From Metellina segmentata (Eukaryota; Arthropoda; Arachnida; Araneae; Tetragnathidae): DNA of 64,000 nt. The notes under the pieces are model-generated. The model searched no databases and was not told the DNA's origin. It saw only the letters and a program-made list of their open reading frames with translations. The stretch covers positions 91,562,578 through 91,626,577 of the forward strand of contig OX375879.1 in the NCBI GenBank assembly GCA_947359465.1, given 5' to 3'. Shown piece after piece: positions 32,961 to 45,039 of this stretch (position 1 is its first letter; each line of letters begins with the position of its first letter). Position numbers and translations under genes: made by a program.

Positions 32961-33440
32961 CTGAATGAAAGCTAAAAGTTAACGCAATTAAAATTGATGC
33001 TTTATCGCTGAAATACATTTTACTCCAGAATCAATTAGTGCGTACCAATCATAGTTTCTATCGATTCGAAGTACAAGTTGCATCGTTATTTGAAAACCTT
33101 TTCCGTCACCCCCTCCCTATTTCCTTAAAAGGTAGTGTCATTGAAATGTTTTCTTATTTTCTAGTTAAATTTCATACTGAATAAAGTATGAGAACTGTTC
33201 TCGAATAAACTGATTGAAAGCTTGGAATTAAGAACGTAATTAAAAATAATGCTCTTTTAAACTAAAATGCATTTTATTACTGAATAATTTAGACCCTACC
33301 GAACATAGTTTTTATTGATTCTAAATTCAAGCTGTATCGCCATTTCAAAACATTTCCGTAACCACCATCACGTTTCCCTGAATGGTAGCGAAACTATCTT
33401 TTTCCGGTGTATTCTAGTTAAATTTTTAAATTTCGTACTG
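32945..33440 (+). repeat. tandem duplication of about 245 bp, two units
   Basis: Units at about 32945-33195 and 33196-33440, both starting CTTGAATGAACTGAATGAAAG or a variant and containing ACATTTTA, CATAGTTT, CTATCGATTC-type, CGTTTCC/CTATTTCC, TTTTCTAGTTAAATTTC and ACTGAATAAA in order. A third decayed start follows at about 33815. Confidence 0.7.
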
Positions 33441-33639
33441 AATAAATTATTTTGTTTCTGTTTTAATATTAACCATTTTCGCAGGCTAATATATTTAGAG
33501 AATATTGTAATACCCGTGTGTTCATTCGTTCATGATTCAGTAATCCTTTATTGCCTTGAAATAGACAATCTAGAATTTGTAAAACCAAAATAATGTATAA
33601 AAAATTTTGTGTTTGCTTTATTTCGTATTGAAATGAACC

Positions 33640-33815
33640 GACTCTGTTAAGACAATATACGCGAAGTTTCAAACGGGTGTAATTTTGACGTAGTAGAACG
33701 AAGGATTTTCGTCGCTTCTCGATCTGAACAAACGATAGCATTGGTAACATTGGACTCCTATGCTGCCCATGATATTGGTTTTACATTCCAGAAACTGGGT
33801 TTCTTATTTTTTTTC
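33640..33815 (+). repeat. local duplicate block D1, copy 2
   Basis: GAACCGACTCTGTTAAG ... CGAAGTTTCAAACGGGTGTA ... CGCTTCTCGATCTG ... CAGAAACTGGGTTTCTTATT, colinear with 32740-32960 with small deletions. Confidence 0.75.
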
Positions 33816-36332
33816 TATGTTAAGGGGAAGGATAAGAGATAAGAATTAAGAACTGAATTATAATTTGTATAACTTTGAAATTAAAATTGGCACTTTTGTG
33901 CTTCTCAGCATATTCAATAACTGCGCACCAAAAATAACATCCAACTGTCCATTCCAAAAGGGGGAAATTACAGCTTTATTTTAGCAAGGTACCATAAAAA
34001 TTATTTACTGGCTTAACCTTAGGAATTGCCGGTTAACATTTAGCTGGGAATATAGATTGGCCCTCGCGTCTAGTGACCATACCAGGAGAAAACTTCGAAA
34101 GCACTCAACCCTGACTTTCCAGTGACACCTTCTCGTCAAGGTCCAATGGGTCTTGAGGGAGGCTGGACCCCTTTGTTGGTTTTTGCAAGTTCAAAACAGT
34201 AAGAGACTGTTCTGACAAGAGAAGTGGGGAAACCAGATATATAATTTTGTAAGAGGAATTAAGTGAACAAACTGTCAATGCTCTACAACATCAACTCGCT
34301 CCCACATTTTGGATTGTATTGGTGTCCGTGGGACAGCTGCTGGACGAACAGGAGTTACCGCAGTGCGACTTAAAATAACATGATCTTTTTTTATTTGGTC
34401 TTGGCTTATTTATAATTCGCTTTTGTAGAAGAACTATTGATGAGTGAGTGACAACAGTGTTGAGAAACTATTTTTTCATTAATATTGTGTAATATACTTA
34501 TAACCTGACTTGGCAATCTGAATCCTCTGAAGTTATTCAGTTGGTAATATTAATACTTACTTTAATGTTATTCATTTAACTACTTTAAGGAAGGATCAAA
34601 ATTATAAATTTTACATTTATTCACTCACTCAGAACGACACAGGTAAATTATATTTTAACCAGGGCGACAAAATCAATAAATATCAATACTAATCTTATTT
34701 GACTGTATTTCATTTTCAAATGCTTTCATATTCTAAGTCAATCACACCAGAGTCAACAAAACTTAAGGAGAAATCCAAAACTTTATTTTTATTGGGTAAT
34801 GCGTTTTCAACGAAAAATAACTTTATTAATTTTCCATATTTTTAGAATTTTACATCACAAACATCAATCATTATACTCATCCAAATATTTTTAAATGTTC
34901 TAAAATGAGTTGATACAGTTCTTATAGTGTATGAAAACATTTTCTTGCAGTTCATTTGGAAAGTTAAAATCCAACATGATAGCAAATACGAATTTGGTAC
35001 CCGTGAATTCTTCACACCTAAGCACATAACTTTTAAAAATCACGCAAAACCTCTAAACAAACATCCTTGTGCACACATCTTATTACACTGCGTGCATGTC
35101 TCAATTAAACCTGAGATTTTCTTGTGAATTCTTCCGAGAAACTTACTGACAGCTTAATGCCATGGGAAAAAATCATCTCTTCCTGACTAGGTCAGTATGA
35201 CAAATAACTGATCTACATTCTAAAGAAAGATGTAAACTTAACGTTTCGTATCCTGCCCGTGCCGACAGTTGTCCCAAACCCAACGCCATGTCCCATCAGT
35301 GTCTATTTGTACTTGAATAATGGGTTTTTAAATATTTACAAGGCGGTTTGGTATCATAAGGCTATTGTGTATTCGCTGCCTAATTATTTCTTGGAACTAA
35401 ATACCTAAATTGATTCCAACATGGATGTGTGCTATACTGAAATGATATTTATATGTCCCCAATCCTTCACTGGACGCGATCAACAGAGCGTGTCCAAGCA
35501 TGTCTGCCAAGCAACCATTGTGTCCAGATCGCTCTTGGAAGATACATACAAATGGCATTTAGGCACAATTAAAAACGCATGGTTGTCGTAATCTGGTAGA
35601 ATAGATTGCTACTAACTATAGTTAGATATCAAAGCCGGTAGCAGGGCGGTGGTACAATAAATTACTAATTGACGGTTTGTGTCGGGGCTATTTATTGGGG
35701 TAGACGAGACAAGTGTGGTCTTTGTGTGCGGTATTGATTCCTGGTTGATTGTGGCTTGGTGATATCAGATAAAATAAAACAAGGGGCGGCGAAAGAGTGT
35801 ACTTAGTGGGTTGGGAAGTTAGATGGGTGAGTTAATACAGCTGGTAGAAACACGGAAATGAATGCAGGTGTTTCACTTCACCAGCTGTGATCGGTGGACT
35901 GTGGGATTTAAAAGAATCTACCAAACATTACTGAAAAGAAGATGATACAGTTAGCATTAGTTAGGTGAGCAAGTATTTCACTCCAAGGCCTATAGCTGGT
36001 GTACTAACTTAGTTTTAATTGTTAAATAAATTATTTAAATTTATTTAAATCGATTAAATGTTTCATGTAATAAAATGTTACGTGTTCAAAAAAATTATTA
36101 TTTCAGTATCTATACAATATAAACACACTTCTTTTAAAAAGTTGCATCCAATGTCATGCATTACTGCTTAACATTTTGACTGCGGCTATAGACATAACTG
36201 GCGTGATTCTTTTAACTTTTAAGGTACAACTTCTGTATTGGCCGTATTAGAAATTATTTTTGGGGGCGATCAAGGTATAACTGACGGTATCACAAGACGG
36301 AGTCTAAAGGTTAAGTTCTGAAAAATGTCAAG
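33816..36332. other. non-coding, nothing recognised
   Basis: Mixed composition. No exon or transposon end could be supported; open frames at 34842-35127 on both strands are unsupported. Confidence 0.4.
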
Positions 36333-36640
36333 GGTCACGGTAGCCCAGTTGGAAGGGTCATGGATTAGCAATCAAAGGATTGCGAGTTCGAAACTGACCA
36401 AAGACCATCGTGTATGCTGGGGTTAGTGCACGTGAAATCTGTTGTGGCCTCAAATGTCCTGACGTTTGCGTGGTGTGGAAGTTTGGAGAATGGGGTGCAA
36501 GCACAGGTGTTTACCTCGCTGTCTGACCGTGGTTCAAAATTACAAAGTGTTGTCATAGAATATTTCACTTCGGAATTGATCCCGGACCGTCGCCAATTGC
36601 CCATTGTATTGCTTCAGTAAAGAGTTAATTCAACTGCCCT
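36333..36640 (+). mobile_element. SINE copy S9 (type A head)
   Basis: One of the best heads: GGTCACGGTAGCCCAGTTGG (box A TAGCCCAGTTGG), GATTGCGAGTTCGAAACTG (box B), then the body to AGAGTTAATTCAACTGCC. Confidence 0.9.
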
Positions 36641-36686
36641 CTTTAATTTATTAATATTGAACAATAAATGTATGCATAAATTTATG

Positions 36687-36754
36687 ATTCCTGATCGTTG
36701 TCAGTAGCCCGTTGTGTTGTTCTAGTTCGACTTTAATTCAACTACCTACCTACG
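36687..36754 (+). mobile_element. SINE 3' fragment next to S9
   Basis: CCTGATCGTTGTCAGTAGCC ... TTTAATTCAACTACCTACCTAC: a second copy of the SINE end with a (CTAC)n tail, 47 bases after S9. A similar stray second end follows S11. Confidence 0.8.
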
Positions 36755-38047
36755 ACCAGAACAACATCCCCTTTTAAACTTCTTCCAGTAAAAACTCAGC
36801 TATTACAAAATATGAGGGAAAATAGTTACACTCCATTCAATAACATTAAAATATTTTTAAATTTGAAAGAGAAGAAATTCAGTTTTATTGAAGACAATTT
36901 TAATTCAAATAAGTCGAAACCAATAATTTCGTTAAATTTTCCTTCTCATTGCGTAAATGTTGTCATAGAATTACCTCGTTGTTGCAACTACCAAATATAT
37001 TCATAACACTTTTTGTATCTTAGTTATCGTAATCATTTACAGTGTTGCAGTCCATCGACTGTATCTTCACAGTGGCTGACTTGTAGAGGTTGAAACATGT
37101 AAGAAAAGGGGTCACGATGATCTAGACAAAATATACAATCAGTCAAATTTTAAGCCAAACAAATAGTGCTATTTGTTGAACTAATTTTAAAGACTAATCT
37201 GGCTAGAACAATCACTCAGAAATAAGCTGATAATTCAATATGTTCCCAAACGTGTATTTTTCGTTTCTTAAAATTGAACCATAAGCTTCTTAAGTGTTTT
37301 TAAATTTTGCATTTTTTTTACACATTGATGAAAAACAATCTACGTAGCTTTCTTCTTCGGGATTACTTACGTCGCACATCATATTTTCACATGGTATGGC
37401 TAGATAGTCGTTTTTACAACGTATTGGTGGAGAGTGTATTAAAATATTTTGTGAAGATCTAATGATATCGAGGGGTATACAGAGAATAAAGATAAATAAA
37501 ATGAGATGACTACAGAAGAGACATTTTTCGTCAAACTAAATGTAGGTTGGGACATAAACGTGAAATATATGTTGAGTGGATGTAGTTGTTGAGAGGAGCT
37601 TCAAAAAGTGTTAACATGTCAACTAGTAGTCACGTGATTATGTATAAAATTGACTTGGTTGTCTAATTTGGCATCTTATCACCTCTTGAGTGAATGTGGA
37701 TTTCTATAAAATGAAGTCAAAAATGGAAAAATCGCCAAAATCTACTATTATGTCGCGTAGACCAGTGATGATGAATCAAAGAACTACGTCTTCTCCCGTT
37801 CAGTGAACCTATCATATGATGAATGTTTGTTTCCAACCGGCAGACGAAAGTAGTCAAATCACTACGTTTTGGTCATAGGATCCTGGGAACAGGTTACCTT
37901 TTCCCACTGTGCTTTTATTGGGTAGAGGTAGTGTCTAGGCGGCTGAACGTGTTTCCTTAATGTATTCCAAACAAGACGTCAATAGTCTTATTTTTCGAAT
38001 ACAATTTCAACACCGCCAATTCGAATAACGAATTCCGAATTTATGCA
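36755..38047. other. non-coding, nothing recognised
   Basis: AT-rich. Confidence 0.4.
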
Positions 38048-38763
38048 CGAGGAATTATCAATAAGTAACGCACATAATGTAAAAAATAATATTAATAAAA
38101 GCAATTAATGACAATAGGAAACAGAAATGAAAGTACTGCCCCTTTATTACTTTACCACATAATTCCCGTGCATGTTGAGGCATTTTTTCCAACGATGGAT
38201 CCGTTTGCAAATCCCGGTCGCATAGAAGTCCGTCGGCTGAGAGAAGAGCCACCTTCGCACGGCCCCTTTGAGTACCGTCATCAGAGTCCAACTTCTTACT
38301 GTCAAAGAACTTCTTTATGGGTCCAAAGCGCAGTGCGACAAATCAACACATTCGACAGCTGCACGACATCGCTCGTCCGCATGTGTCTCGTCTTTTTCGT
38401 GCGAAAGTGTAGGGTTTAGGTTGGGAAGTTTTGGAGCACCGTCCATACAGCCTGGACCTGGCACCCTCCGATTTCCATCTGTTTGGACCCATAAAAAAGT
38501 TCCTTGACGGTAAGAAGTTTGACTCTGACGACGGCACTCAAACGGGCCTTGCGAAGGTGGTTCTTTTCACAGCCGACGGAGTTCTATGAGACCGGGGCTT
38601 TCAAACTGATCCATCGTTGGGAAAAGTGCCTCAACATGGATCGATATTGTGTGGAAAAGTAATAAATAGGTATTACTATAATTTCTGTTTCATATTGTCA
38701 CTAATTGTTTTTATTGATATTATTTTTTTACATTATGTGCCTTACTTATTCATACTCCCTCGT
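38048..38763. mobile_element. inverted duplication of a mariner 3' end
   Basis: Left arm 38048-38327 is the reverse complement of right arm 38482-38763, separated by 154 bases. Both arms run outward from TTTGGACCCATAAA (coding) through the transposase stop to an end like ATAAGTTAGGCAC...CGAGG, the mariner terminus. Identity of the arms is above 80% by eye. A transcript would fold into a long hairpin. Confidence 0.88.
38356..38680 (+). pseudogene. mariner transposase C-terminal fragment
   Basis: LHDIARPHVSRLFRAKV, a stop, then GWEVLEHRPY and DLAPSDFHLFGPIKKFLDGK, followed by a frame shift in the last part (FYETG-like and WEKCLN-like words in other frames). The second and third catalytic Asp are 34 residues apart (D34D). 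The N-terminal half is absent. A different mariner subfamily from that at 9.1 kb, judging by the residues around the catalytic Asp. Confidence 0.88.
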
Positions 38764-39197
38764 ATGATAGCTACTTATTGTGAGCCGATTGTATTAAGCG
38801 CCAAACGTGGCCAAAGTTATGATAAACTACATTCTAAGGCAACTGCGATATAAATCATGTGAGATCATTTGGGTAGTGGAAATAAAATTTTCGCATTCAA
38901 TCTCTTTGTTTATTCACTCTGAAAATCACTTTCACATATTGTTTCTAATATTGACTATTGCACGACATTAGATACCGAAGCATTACAATTCGAGTCCGGC
39001 TTAATTCGCCTTCGTGTAAAAAAACTGACAGCAGAGCAACAAACCACAATTCAAGTCTTTCATGCGTAGTTTATTCACTAACTGTAATTTTATCCCATGT
39101 TTTGTAGTTCAATGACTTTATTCGTTTCAATAATAGTTTAAAAGTTGAAACATTGTTTTAATTTCTTAGTGGAGCACTCACACACTGAAAGGGTTTA
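38764..39197. other. AT-rich spacer
   Basis: Nothing recognised. Confidence 0.4.
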
Positions 39198-39385
39198 ATT
39201 ATTAGTAGGGCAACTTTTTGCAACAAATGCAACTTCTTTTCATTAGCTCTAAACTGCATGTAAAGTGCTAAAACCAAAATTCCTCCTACATGGGGTGTAT
39301 TGTAAATAAATAATAACCGCAACATAAATGCAACCACCTACAACTTTTTAAAATTTACCTCAAAATATAATAGGCAACTATTTAA

Positions 39386-39390
<5 letters not shown>

Positions 39391-39439
<49 letters not shown>
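39391..39439. repeat. (TA)n microsatellite
   Basis: About 24 units inside the hAT element. Confidence 0.95.
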
Positions 39440-39440
<1 letters not shown>

Positions 39441-39492
39441 CAATGCAGATGATTGGAAGGCAAAATTTCGTCGCTCAGAGCTGCCAAAACGT

Positions 39493-39840
39493 TTGCTAAA
39501 CATCAAAAGCAGCTACAAATGTTTGATTCGTCTTGTAGAAAAATCGAAATCGAAAGAGTACAACATCGAGACAGCAAATGAAAATATCAGATCGAGGGAT
39601 TTTAAAGTTCCGTGCAACCTCAAAACGTATCTTAAAAGACGATTAGAAAAAAATAACCACCTGACGGTTATTGCTACATTTTCCCGATACGATTTTCCTC
39701 CAAATGATTATTTGCTACTGCAACAATGCCATGCAACATTAGTCTCCGTTGAGCACAGTTTTTCAATGTTAGAGATAACTGGCCAATGATCAGACATTCA
39801 ACGACGTCAATGTTCTTCTGTATTTAATAATGCAAAATAA
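39493..39840 (+). pseudogene. hAT transposase C-terminal remnant
   Basis: Open for 98 codons from 39493 (MLNIKSSYKCLIRLVEKSKS), then a stop at 39787. The end ATLVSVEHSFSMLE corresponds to the hAT dimerisation motif (SVExxFSxxxxL), and the continuation after the stop and a shift reads NDVNVL, LIMQN-like. The catalytic core is not present. Confidence 0.7.
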
Positions 39841-40028
39841 TACTTTTGTATGTCACTAAAATTGTCCATAAATTCTGATTTTTTTTTTCATTTTTTACAA
39901 AGAATTTAGTTTAGATTTTAGTGTATCAAAATAAATACAACTTTATTACCATAAATGCAACTTTAGCGAATGATAAATGCAACTTTTTTCCATTTTTACT
40001 GCAACAAAAAAGCTGCCCTAATTATTAG

Positions 40029-40635
40029 TAAAAAGGTACGTTAAGTGGAAATTTTATTTTCCATGGCTTGTTGAAACTGTGTAGTTTTAAAAAACACCGG
40101 GTCTGTGACTCAAAGAAGGAAGCGTCGTGGGAAGTAAGTGAAAGCAGTGGATGAATAAGCACCTAAGAATATATTATTATTAACATGAAAATTTCCGTCA
40201 GAAAATGACTTCTTCCTGAGTTAAGGACAGATATGAATCGACCTGTTTACTTCAGTGTCTATTCTTTCCATGAGAACCGCCCAACTTGTTGCCTGTGTTC
40301 CCTTCTTCATGACTGGTTCCTCTAACGACATGGGAAGAAGATTAAAGTATATTTGATTACAGCAGAAGATGTTTGCATTCACTTAAAGAATGCCTTTTTT
40401 CTCTTCCTATTTCATTATCGGATTGTGTGGCCTTCCTGTATGCCACAAAAGTATCAATTGATGGTGTTATCAATCAACAAATTTGCTTTACAGCCGTTAC
40501 CTCATATCTGCACTGTAGCTTTAGGAAGTGTTTTATGATGAATGCAGTCGTCGTCAAATGTCAGTGGGGCAGCGAATGCTGGTCTCTTGGAACCTAAGCG
40601 ACCCCACCAGGAAGTTCATTTCCCTTATTCTTTCA
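40029..40635. other. non-coding, one weak mini-exon candidate
   Basis: A 49-base stretch at 40085-40133 between GTGTAG and GAA|GTAAGT is open (LKNTGSVTQRRKRRG), but the acceptor is poor. Frames at 40353-40597 are unsupported. Confidence 0.25.
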
Positions 40636-40938
40636 GGGCCGTGGTAGTCCGGTTGGAACAGTAACGGATTGTGAGTTCGCATCCAACCAAAGATCATCGT
40701 GTACAAAGGGGGCTGGTGCTGGTTAAATCTGTATTGTCCTCAGATGTCCTCACGATGGCGTGGGGTTTAAGTTTGGAGAGTAGGGTTCCAGCTCAGGTTT
40801 TCACCTCGTCACCTGACCGTGGTTCAAAAGTACGTGGTGTTGTCCACGGATCTTTCACATGAGGGTTGATCTCGGGGCGTCGCCAGTAGATCGGTGTCCC
40901 GCTCCAGTGCGACGTTAATTAAAATATATCCTACCTTA
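40636..40938 (+). mobile_element. SINE copy S10 (type A head, internal deletion)
   Basis: GGGCCGTGGTAGTCCGGTTGG ... AACGGATTGTGAGTTCGCAT: the box A to box B distance is shortened by about 14 bases. Body and tail (TTAATTAAAATATATCCTACC) are complete. Confidence 0.88.
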
Positions 40939-41153
40939 TTGTTTCTTTATATACAAATAGCTATTTTAAACTCCTGTACCATAGTTTTTTTTAGCTTTTT
41001 GTTGCTGGGATATGGTGGTTTGCGAATTATTAACATTCCAAATACCGGAAAATTGCCAACGGAAATACTCGATATCGGTTTTTGCCAATCAATTCCACAT
41101 GCGTAACCAGTGGTAGGGGGTTCAACCCCCCCTATTCAGTTGAGAAAAATTTT

Positions 41154-41159
<6 letters not shown>

Positions 41160-41196
<37 letters not shown>
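41160..41196. repeat. (TA)n microsatellite with short (GA)n
   Basis: About 18 TA units, then five GA units. Confidence 0.95.
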
Positions 41197-41198
<2 letters not shown>

Positions 41199-41229
41199 GA
41201 GAGAGAGAGTTTTTTACAAATTAATCCTT

Positions 41230-41765
41230 TACTAATAACTACTCAAACTATTCATATATAATTGTAATTAATTTAATTTTAAGTTATTTTATTTTATTTT
41301 ATTTATGTTTAGTTAAATTACTTTTAATTTATTTACTTTCAATTGATTTAGTTTTGATTATTTTGATGTTAATTAATTTACTTTTAATTAATTTAGTTTT
41401 GATTAATTTAGTTTTGATTAATTTAATTTTATATAATTTAATGTTAATTGTTTACTTTAAATTAATTTACTTTAAATTTACTTTAAATTAATTTACTTTA
41501 AATTAATTTACTTTAAATTAATTTACTTTAAATAATGTAGTTTAATTGACTTAATTTTTTTTAATTTAATTTTTTTAAGTATTTTAATTTTAATGCTTTT
41601 AATAACTTTTGTTTTTGTTTTTTATATTTTTACTTGATGTGATTGAAATTACTTTAAATTTTAATTTATTTAATTTTACTTAATTTACTTTTAATTAATT
41701 TAATTTTGATTAATCTTATTTTAATTACTCTAATTTTAAATAATGTAATTTTAATAATCGATTTT
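41230..41765. repeat. AT-rich degenerate tandem repeat (TTTAATTAATTTAC)n
   Basis: Dozens of loose units of TTAATTTACTTTAAA and TTAATTTAGTTTTGA type with a changing 14-17 base period. Very low complexity; no function suggested. Confidence 0.8.
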
Positions 41766-41822
41766 AATTTTAGTTTATGTTTTACTTGTGTAATAAATTA
41801 CGGAAACAATGGTACATTAGTT

Positions 41823-42663
41823 CATAGGCGTAACCAGGTGGGAGTTGGGGCTTCAATCCCCCCCACCACCACCACCCCACCCCACTTGTTCAGCTCGTCG
41901 CACTAGATAGTCAAATTTGTTAATAACGAGCAATCAGAGCTTTATGCCTATCTAAACTAAATTATGTTACATAAAAATTATTTTTGCGCTCATAATGTAA
42001 ATAATTGCACGATATATAAGTGAAATTTTTGTTCACTTGATTTTTACGTCTAATGTGTTTTTTGAAGAACCAAAACTAGGGAAATGTTTATATGTATTTA
42101 CCACAGCAGAAACTGATTAATTTTGTCCAAATGTAATAGTTCATGAGGTTCTAGTGACTATTTTTCTATTCTTTTTAATTTAATGATAATCTAAATATCT
42201 AAAGTATGTGCATTCTTACCAATGATGTTTTTTATTTCAATAATGTTAATATATTATGTTTTTACTGATTTACTGTATTCTGTTTTACAAATTTTGAAAA
42301 CAGATGTTTCGGATTAACGGGGGGTTTGAATTAGCAGGGTCTTAGTGTAATTCAAGCCTGTCCTTAAATAATTTGTTGTTAAACAAAACAATATGCTTCT
42401 TATGTATGATACAATAAAACAACATTGTTTAAAATTACTTTATTTGAAATAAAAGTGACTAACATTTGCAAGACGCAAAATATTTAATAATTTTATCAAT
42501 GTACTACGAAAAAAATGTATTAATGTATGTGATTTTTAACATAAATATACAAAAATTTCCCTGAGGGGTCACCAGATGCTTCACCTCCTTATTGGTGTAC
42601 AGTCCATACTTCTCGGGACTGACCTCCCCATCCCCTCATTCATCTACCCTAGTCACGCCTATG
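41823..42663. mobile_element. TIR element with CATAGGCGTAACC ends (inner)
   Basis: Left end CATAGGCGTAACCAGGTGGG followed by a C-rich tract; right end, reverse-complemented, CATAGGCGTGACTAGGG. Length 841 bp, no transposase. CGTAGCC-like termini with adjacent C runs are widespread in animal DNA transposons, but the superfamily is unclear because no target duplication is visible. Confidence 0.6.
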
Positions 42664-43716
42664 ACTACAAGGATCCACGCAAACGAATTCTCGATACTTA
42701 CGGCCTAATTCAACTTCCTTCGAAAACGTCTGTTCGAATCCGAAAGTCCTGCTCGAACTGTTTTTATCGCTTCCGTCTCATGCTATGCAACTTATAAACG
42801 TTCGGATTGTTAAGGGCTACCACCATACGTCGATGAATAGGAAGATCTTTGGTTGTTCATTTCCTTTTTAAGATACATTTATTTATTTCTCATTGGGTTC
42901 CACTAGTTTCACTTTATAATCACGGTTTCTTAACAGCCTAATGTTATTAGAAGTCTAAATTCCTTAAGATCTTTAAAGCGGCTTGATTGATTACAGTGCA
43001 ATTAGACAAGCCATTTAGTTCTGAAATCATTCAGCTTTATTAAACGTGTTAAAAAAACAGTATAGCATTCCTTTACAATTTCTTTCCTTGTATCAGCTCA
43101 AGAATTCTTCATTCATTTTGTTACAAACAAGAGTCCGCAACACATCTAACAATTCAATAAAAATGTTACTGTGAAAAGTATGTTATTTTTCTTCTTGCTG
43201 ACATTGCCATAGTGATATCTCTATTTAAGTTTCTTCGAACACTTATGAATGACTGTCTTAATGTCATCATTAATATTACAGTTGAATGTAGTTGTTCACA
43301 TGTATATAGTTAATAGGTTTTTTTTAAATAATGAGCACTCCATACTCCTATGTGGCAGTCAGAATCGAGATATTTTTTACCGATGTGCTTAAAGGAAATC
43401 TAGTTTAAATCTAAAAAGTTCTGAAAAAATCGACGTTTTAATTTCTAATTTAAATGTATTGTAAGTTTTAGAATTCACCATAAAGTCATCTAATAAATAC
43501 GTAAAGGTAAAAAATTTTCTGATTAAAAAAAAAAAACAAGTGTTAATTAATGAATAGCAATCCATGTAATTAATTAATTATAGATATAAGTGATAGATAA
43601 TAATCGTACTAATAAAAGTAATTATTGCTAATTAATATATATATATTAATCATATTAATATAGTATTAATAATTTTTTATATTAATTATATTAATATAAT
43701 TAATTTAATGTTCCCC
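42664..43716. other. non-coding; small GC-richer patch at 42664-42800
   Basis: The patch is open (YKDPRKRILDTYGLIQLPSK...), but the frame crosses the transposon end, so it is unlikely to be a real exon. The rest is AT-rich with TTAATATA runs around 43620-43705. Confidence 0.35.
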
Positions 43717-44032
43717 TTTTCACTGGGGTACAGACCATACTTTTCGGGAGGACCCCCTCTCATTCAACAACCCTAGTTACGCCTATGATCCATTCCAATT
43801 ACTCAATTCTCCATAAGGAGGGTTGGCTGTACTTTCGTACTAGGGTTTGAAAATTACCGCATTATGAATACATGTAAATTACCATCGAACATTTTCAATA
43901 CTTGTTTTTACCAGTCTTACTTCTACTTTTTTTTTGTTGTAGGAGGCACTGAGACATTGATGTTTCGGTAACGGTAATTCTACTCAAACTCCAAATAGCT
44001 TCTGTTGTTAACCTAGTAACGGAACCTAAAGA

Positions 44033-44384
<352 letters not shown>

Positions 44385-44386
44385 TA

Positions 44387-44895
44387 GAAGATCTGCAGTT
44401 ATTCTGAATAGTTTATTATACGGAAAGCCTGCCCTTTTAGTAAACCTTTCCTTTTCCCTAGTGTAAACCCTAAAGAATTTCCAACATCTTACCTAGCAGT
44501 AAGGATCTGCTGTTGTCCCGAACAATCAATTATACGGAAATTCTGTCACTTAACGTAGTACCGGGGCCCAGATAGAAGATGTGAGAATCATGCAGCTATG
44601 TCCAATAGTTAACCATAAAGGAATTTATTCCTAACCTATTAACCTAGTACCAGGGCCCGTAGAGATTTGAGAAACCTGTAGTTATTCCGGAATGGTCAAC
44701 CGTAAAGAAAGCCCTCTGCCTGACCTACTACCGGGGCCCGGAGTGCAGATGTGGAAGCCCACTGTATGTTCCCCACAGAGAAAGCCCGAGATGTAACCTA
44801 GAACCAGTGTCCAGTTAAAAGATGTGTGAAACCTGCAATTATTATTATTAACAGTCAACCATAAAGAAAAATATTCCCTTAGCTGAAATAATCGA
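44387..44895 (+). repeat. degenerate 85-95 bp minisatellite
   Basis: About six units with GAAGATGTG, GAAACCTGCAGTTATTCC, GTCAACCATAAAGAAA, CCTAACCTAGTACC and GGGGCCC in order (CCGGGGCCC at about 44559, 44650 and 44731). The AACCTAGTACC word also links it to 19735-20095. Confidence 0.75.
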
Positions 44896-44908
44896 AATAA
44901 ACTCATTA

Positions 44909-44910
<2 letters not shown>

Positions 44911-44942
<32 letters not shown>
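44911..44942. repeat. (TA)n microsatellite
   Basis: About 16 TA units. Confidence 0.95.
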
Positions 44943-44945
<3 letters not shown>

Positions 44946-45039
44946 GATCTCATTTACACTCGCTGTTTACAATGGTTAATAGTACGGTTTAGACCCGAAG
45001 TGGTCTACGTAGACATTAAACACGCACTATTCTAACGAG

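Larger units (their letters stand above)
39206..40020 (+). mobile_element. hAT-type element with TAGGGCA ends
   Basis: Perfect 8-bp duplication ATTATTAG (39198-39205, 40021-40028). Ends TAGGGCAACTTTTTG and, reverse-complemented, TAGGGCAGCTTTTTTG, with repeated ATAAATGCAACTTT words near the right end. Contains a (TA)n run at 39391-39439 and a transposase C-terminal remnant. Length 815 bp. Confidence 0.93.
41094..43787. mobile_element. possible composite TIR element with CGTAACC ends (outer)
   Basis: Left end CATGCGTAACCAGTGG with GGGGGTTCAACCCCCC; right end, reverse-complemented, CATAGGCGTAACTAGGG. The right 70 bases (GGGTACAGACCATACTTTTC, ACCCCCTCTCATTC) resemble the right end of the inner element at 41823-42663. 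Inside are (TA)n, a long AT-rich tract and the inner copy. No target duplication was found, so these may be separate fragments rather than one insertion. Confidence 0.4.

Noticed and set aside
36414..36620. Similar short peptides (HVKSVVAS..., WCGSLE...) at several loci as a gene family
   Set aside because: They are translations of the SINE body; frames are not conserved, and the similarity extends beyond them at the DNA level.
39493..39789. Independent 98-residue gene
   Set aside because: It lies inside a hAT element bounded by an 8-bp duplication and ends in a hAT dimerisation-like motif.
40085..40133. 49-base micro-exon with a GTAAGT donor
   Set aside because: Poor acceptor, and its end phase would not join to the exon at 55844.
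41230..41765. Replication origin or matrix-attachment region because of extreme AT content
   Set aside because: AT-rich simple repeats are common here, and nothing in the sequence distinguishes such a function.
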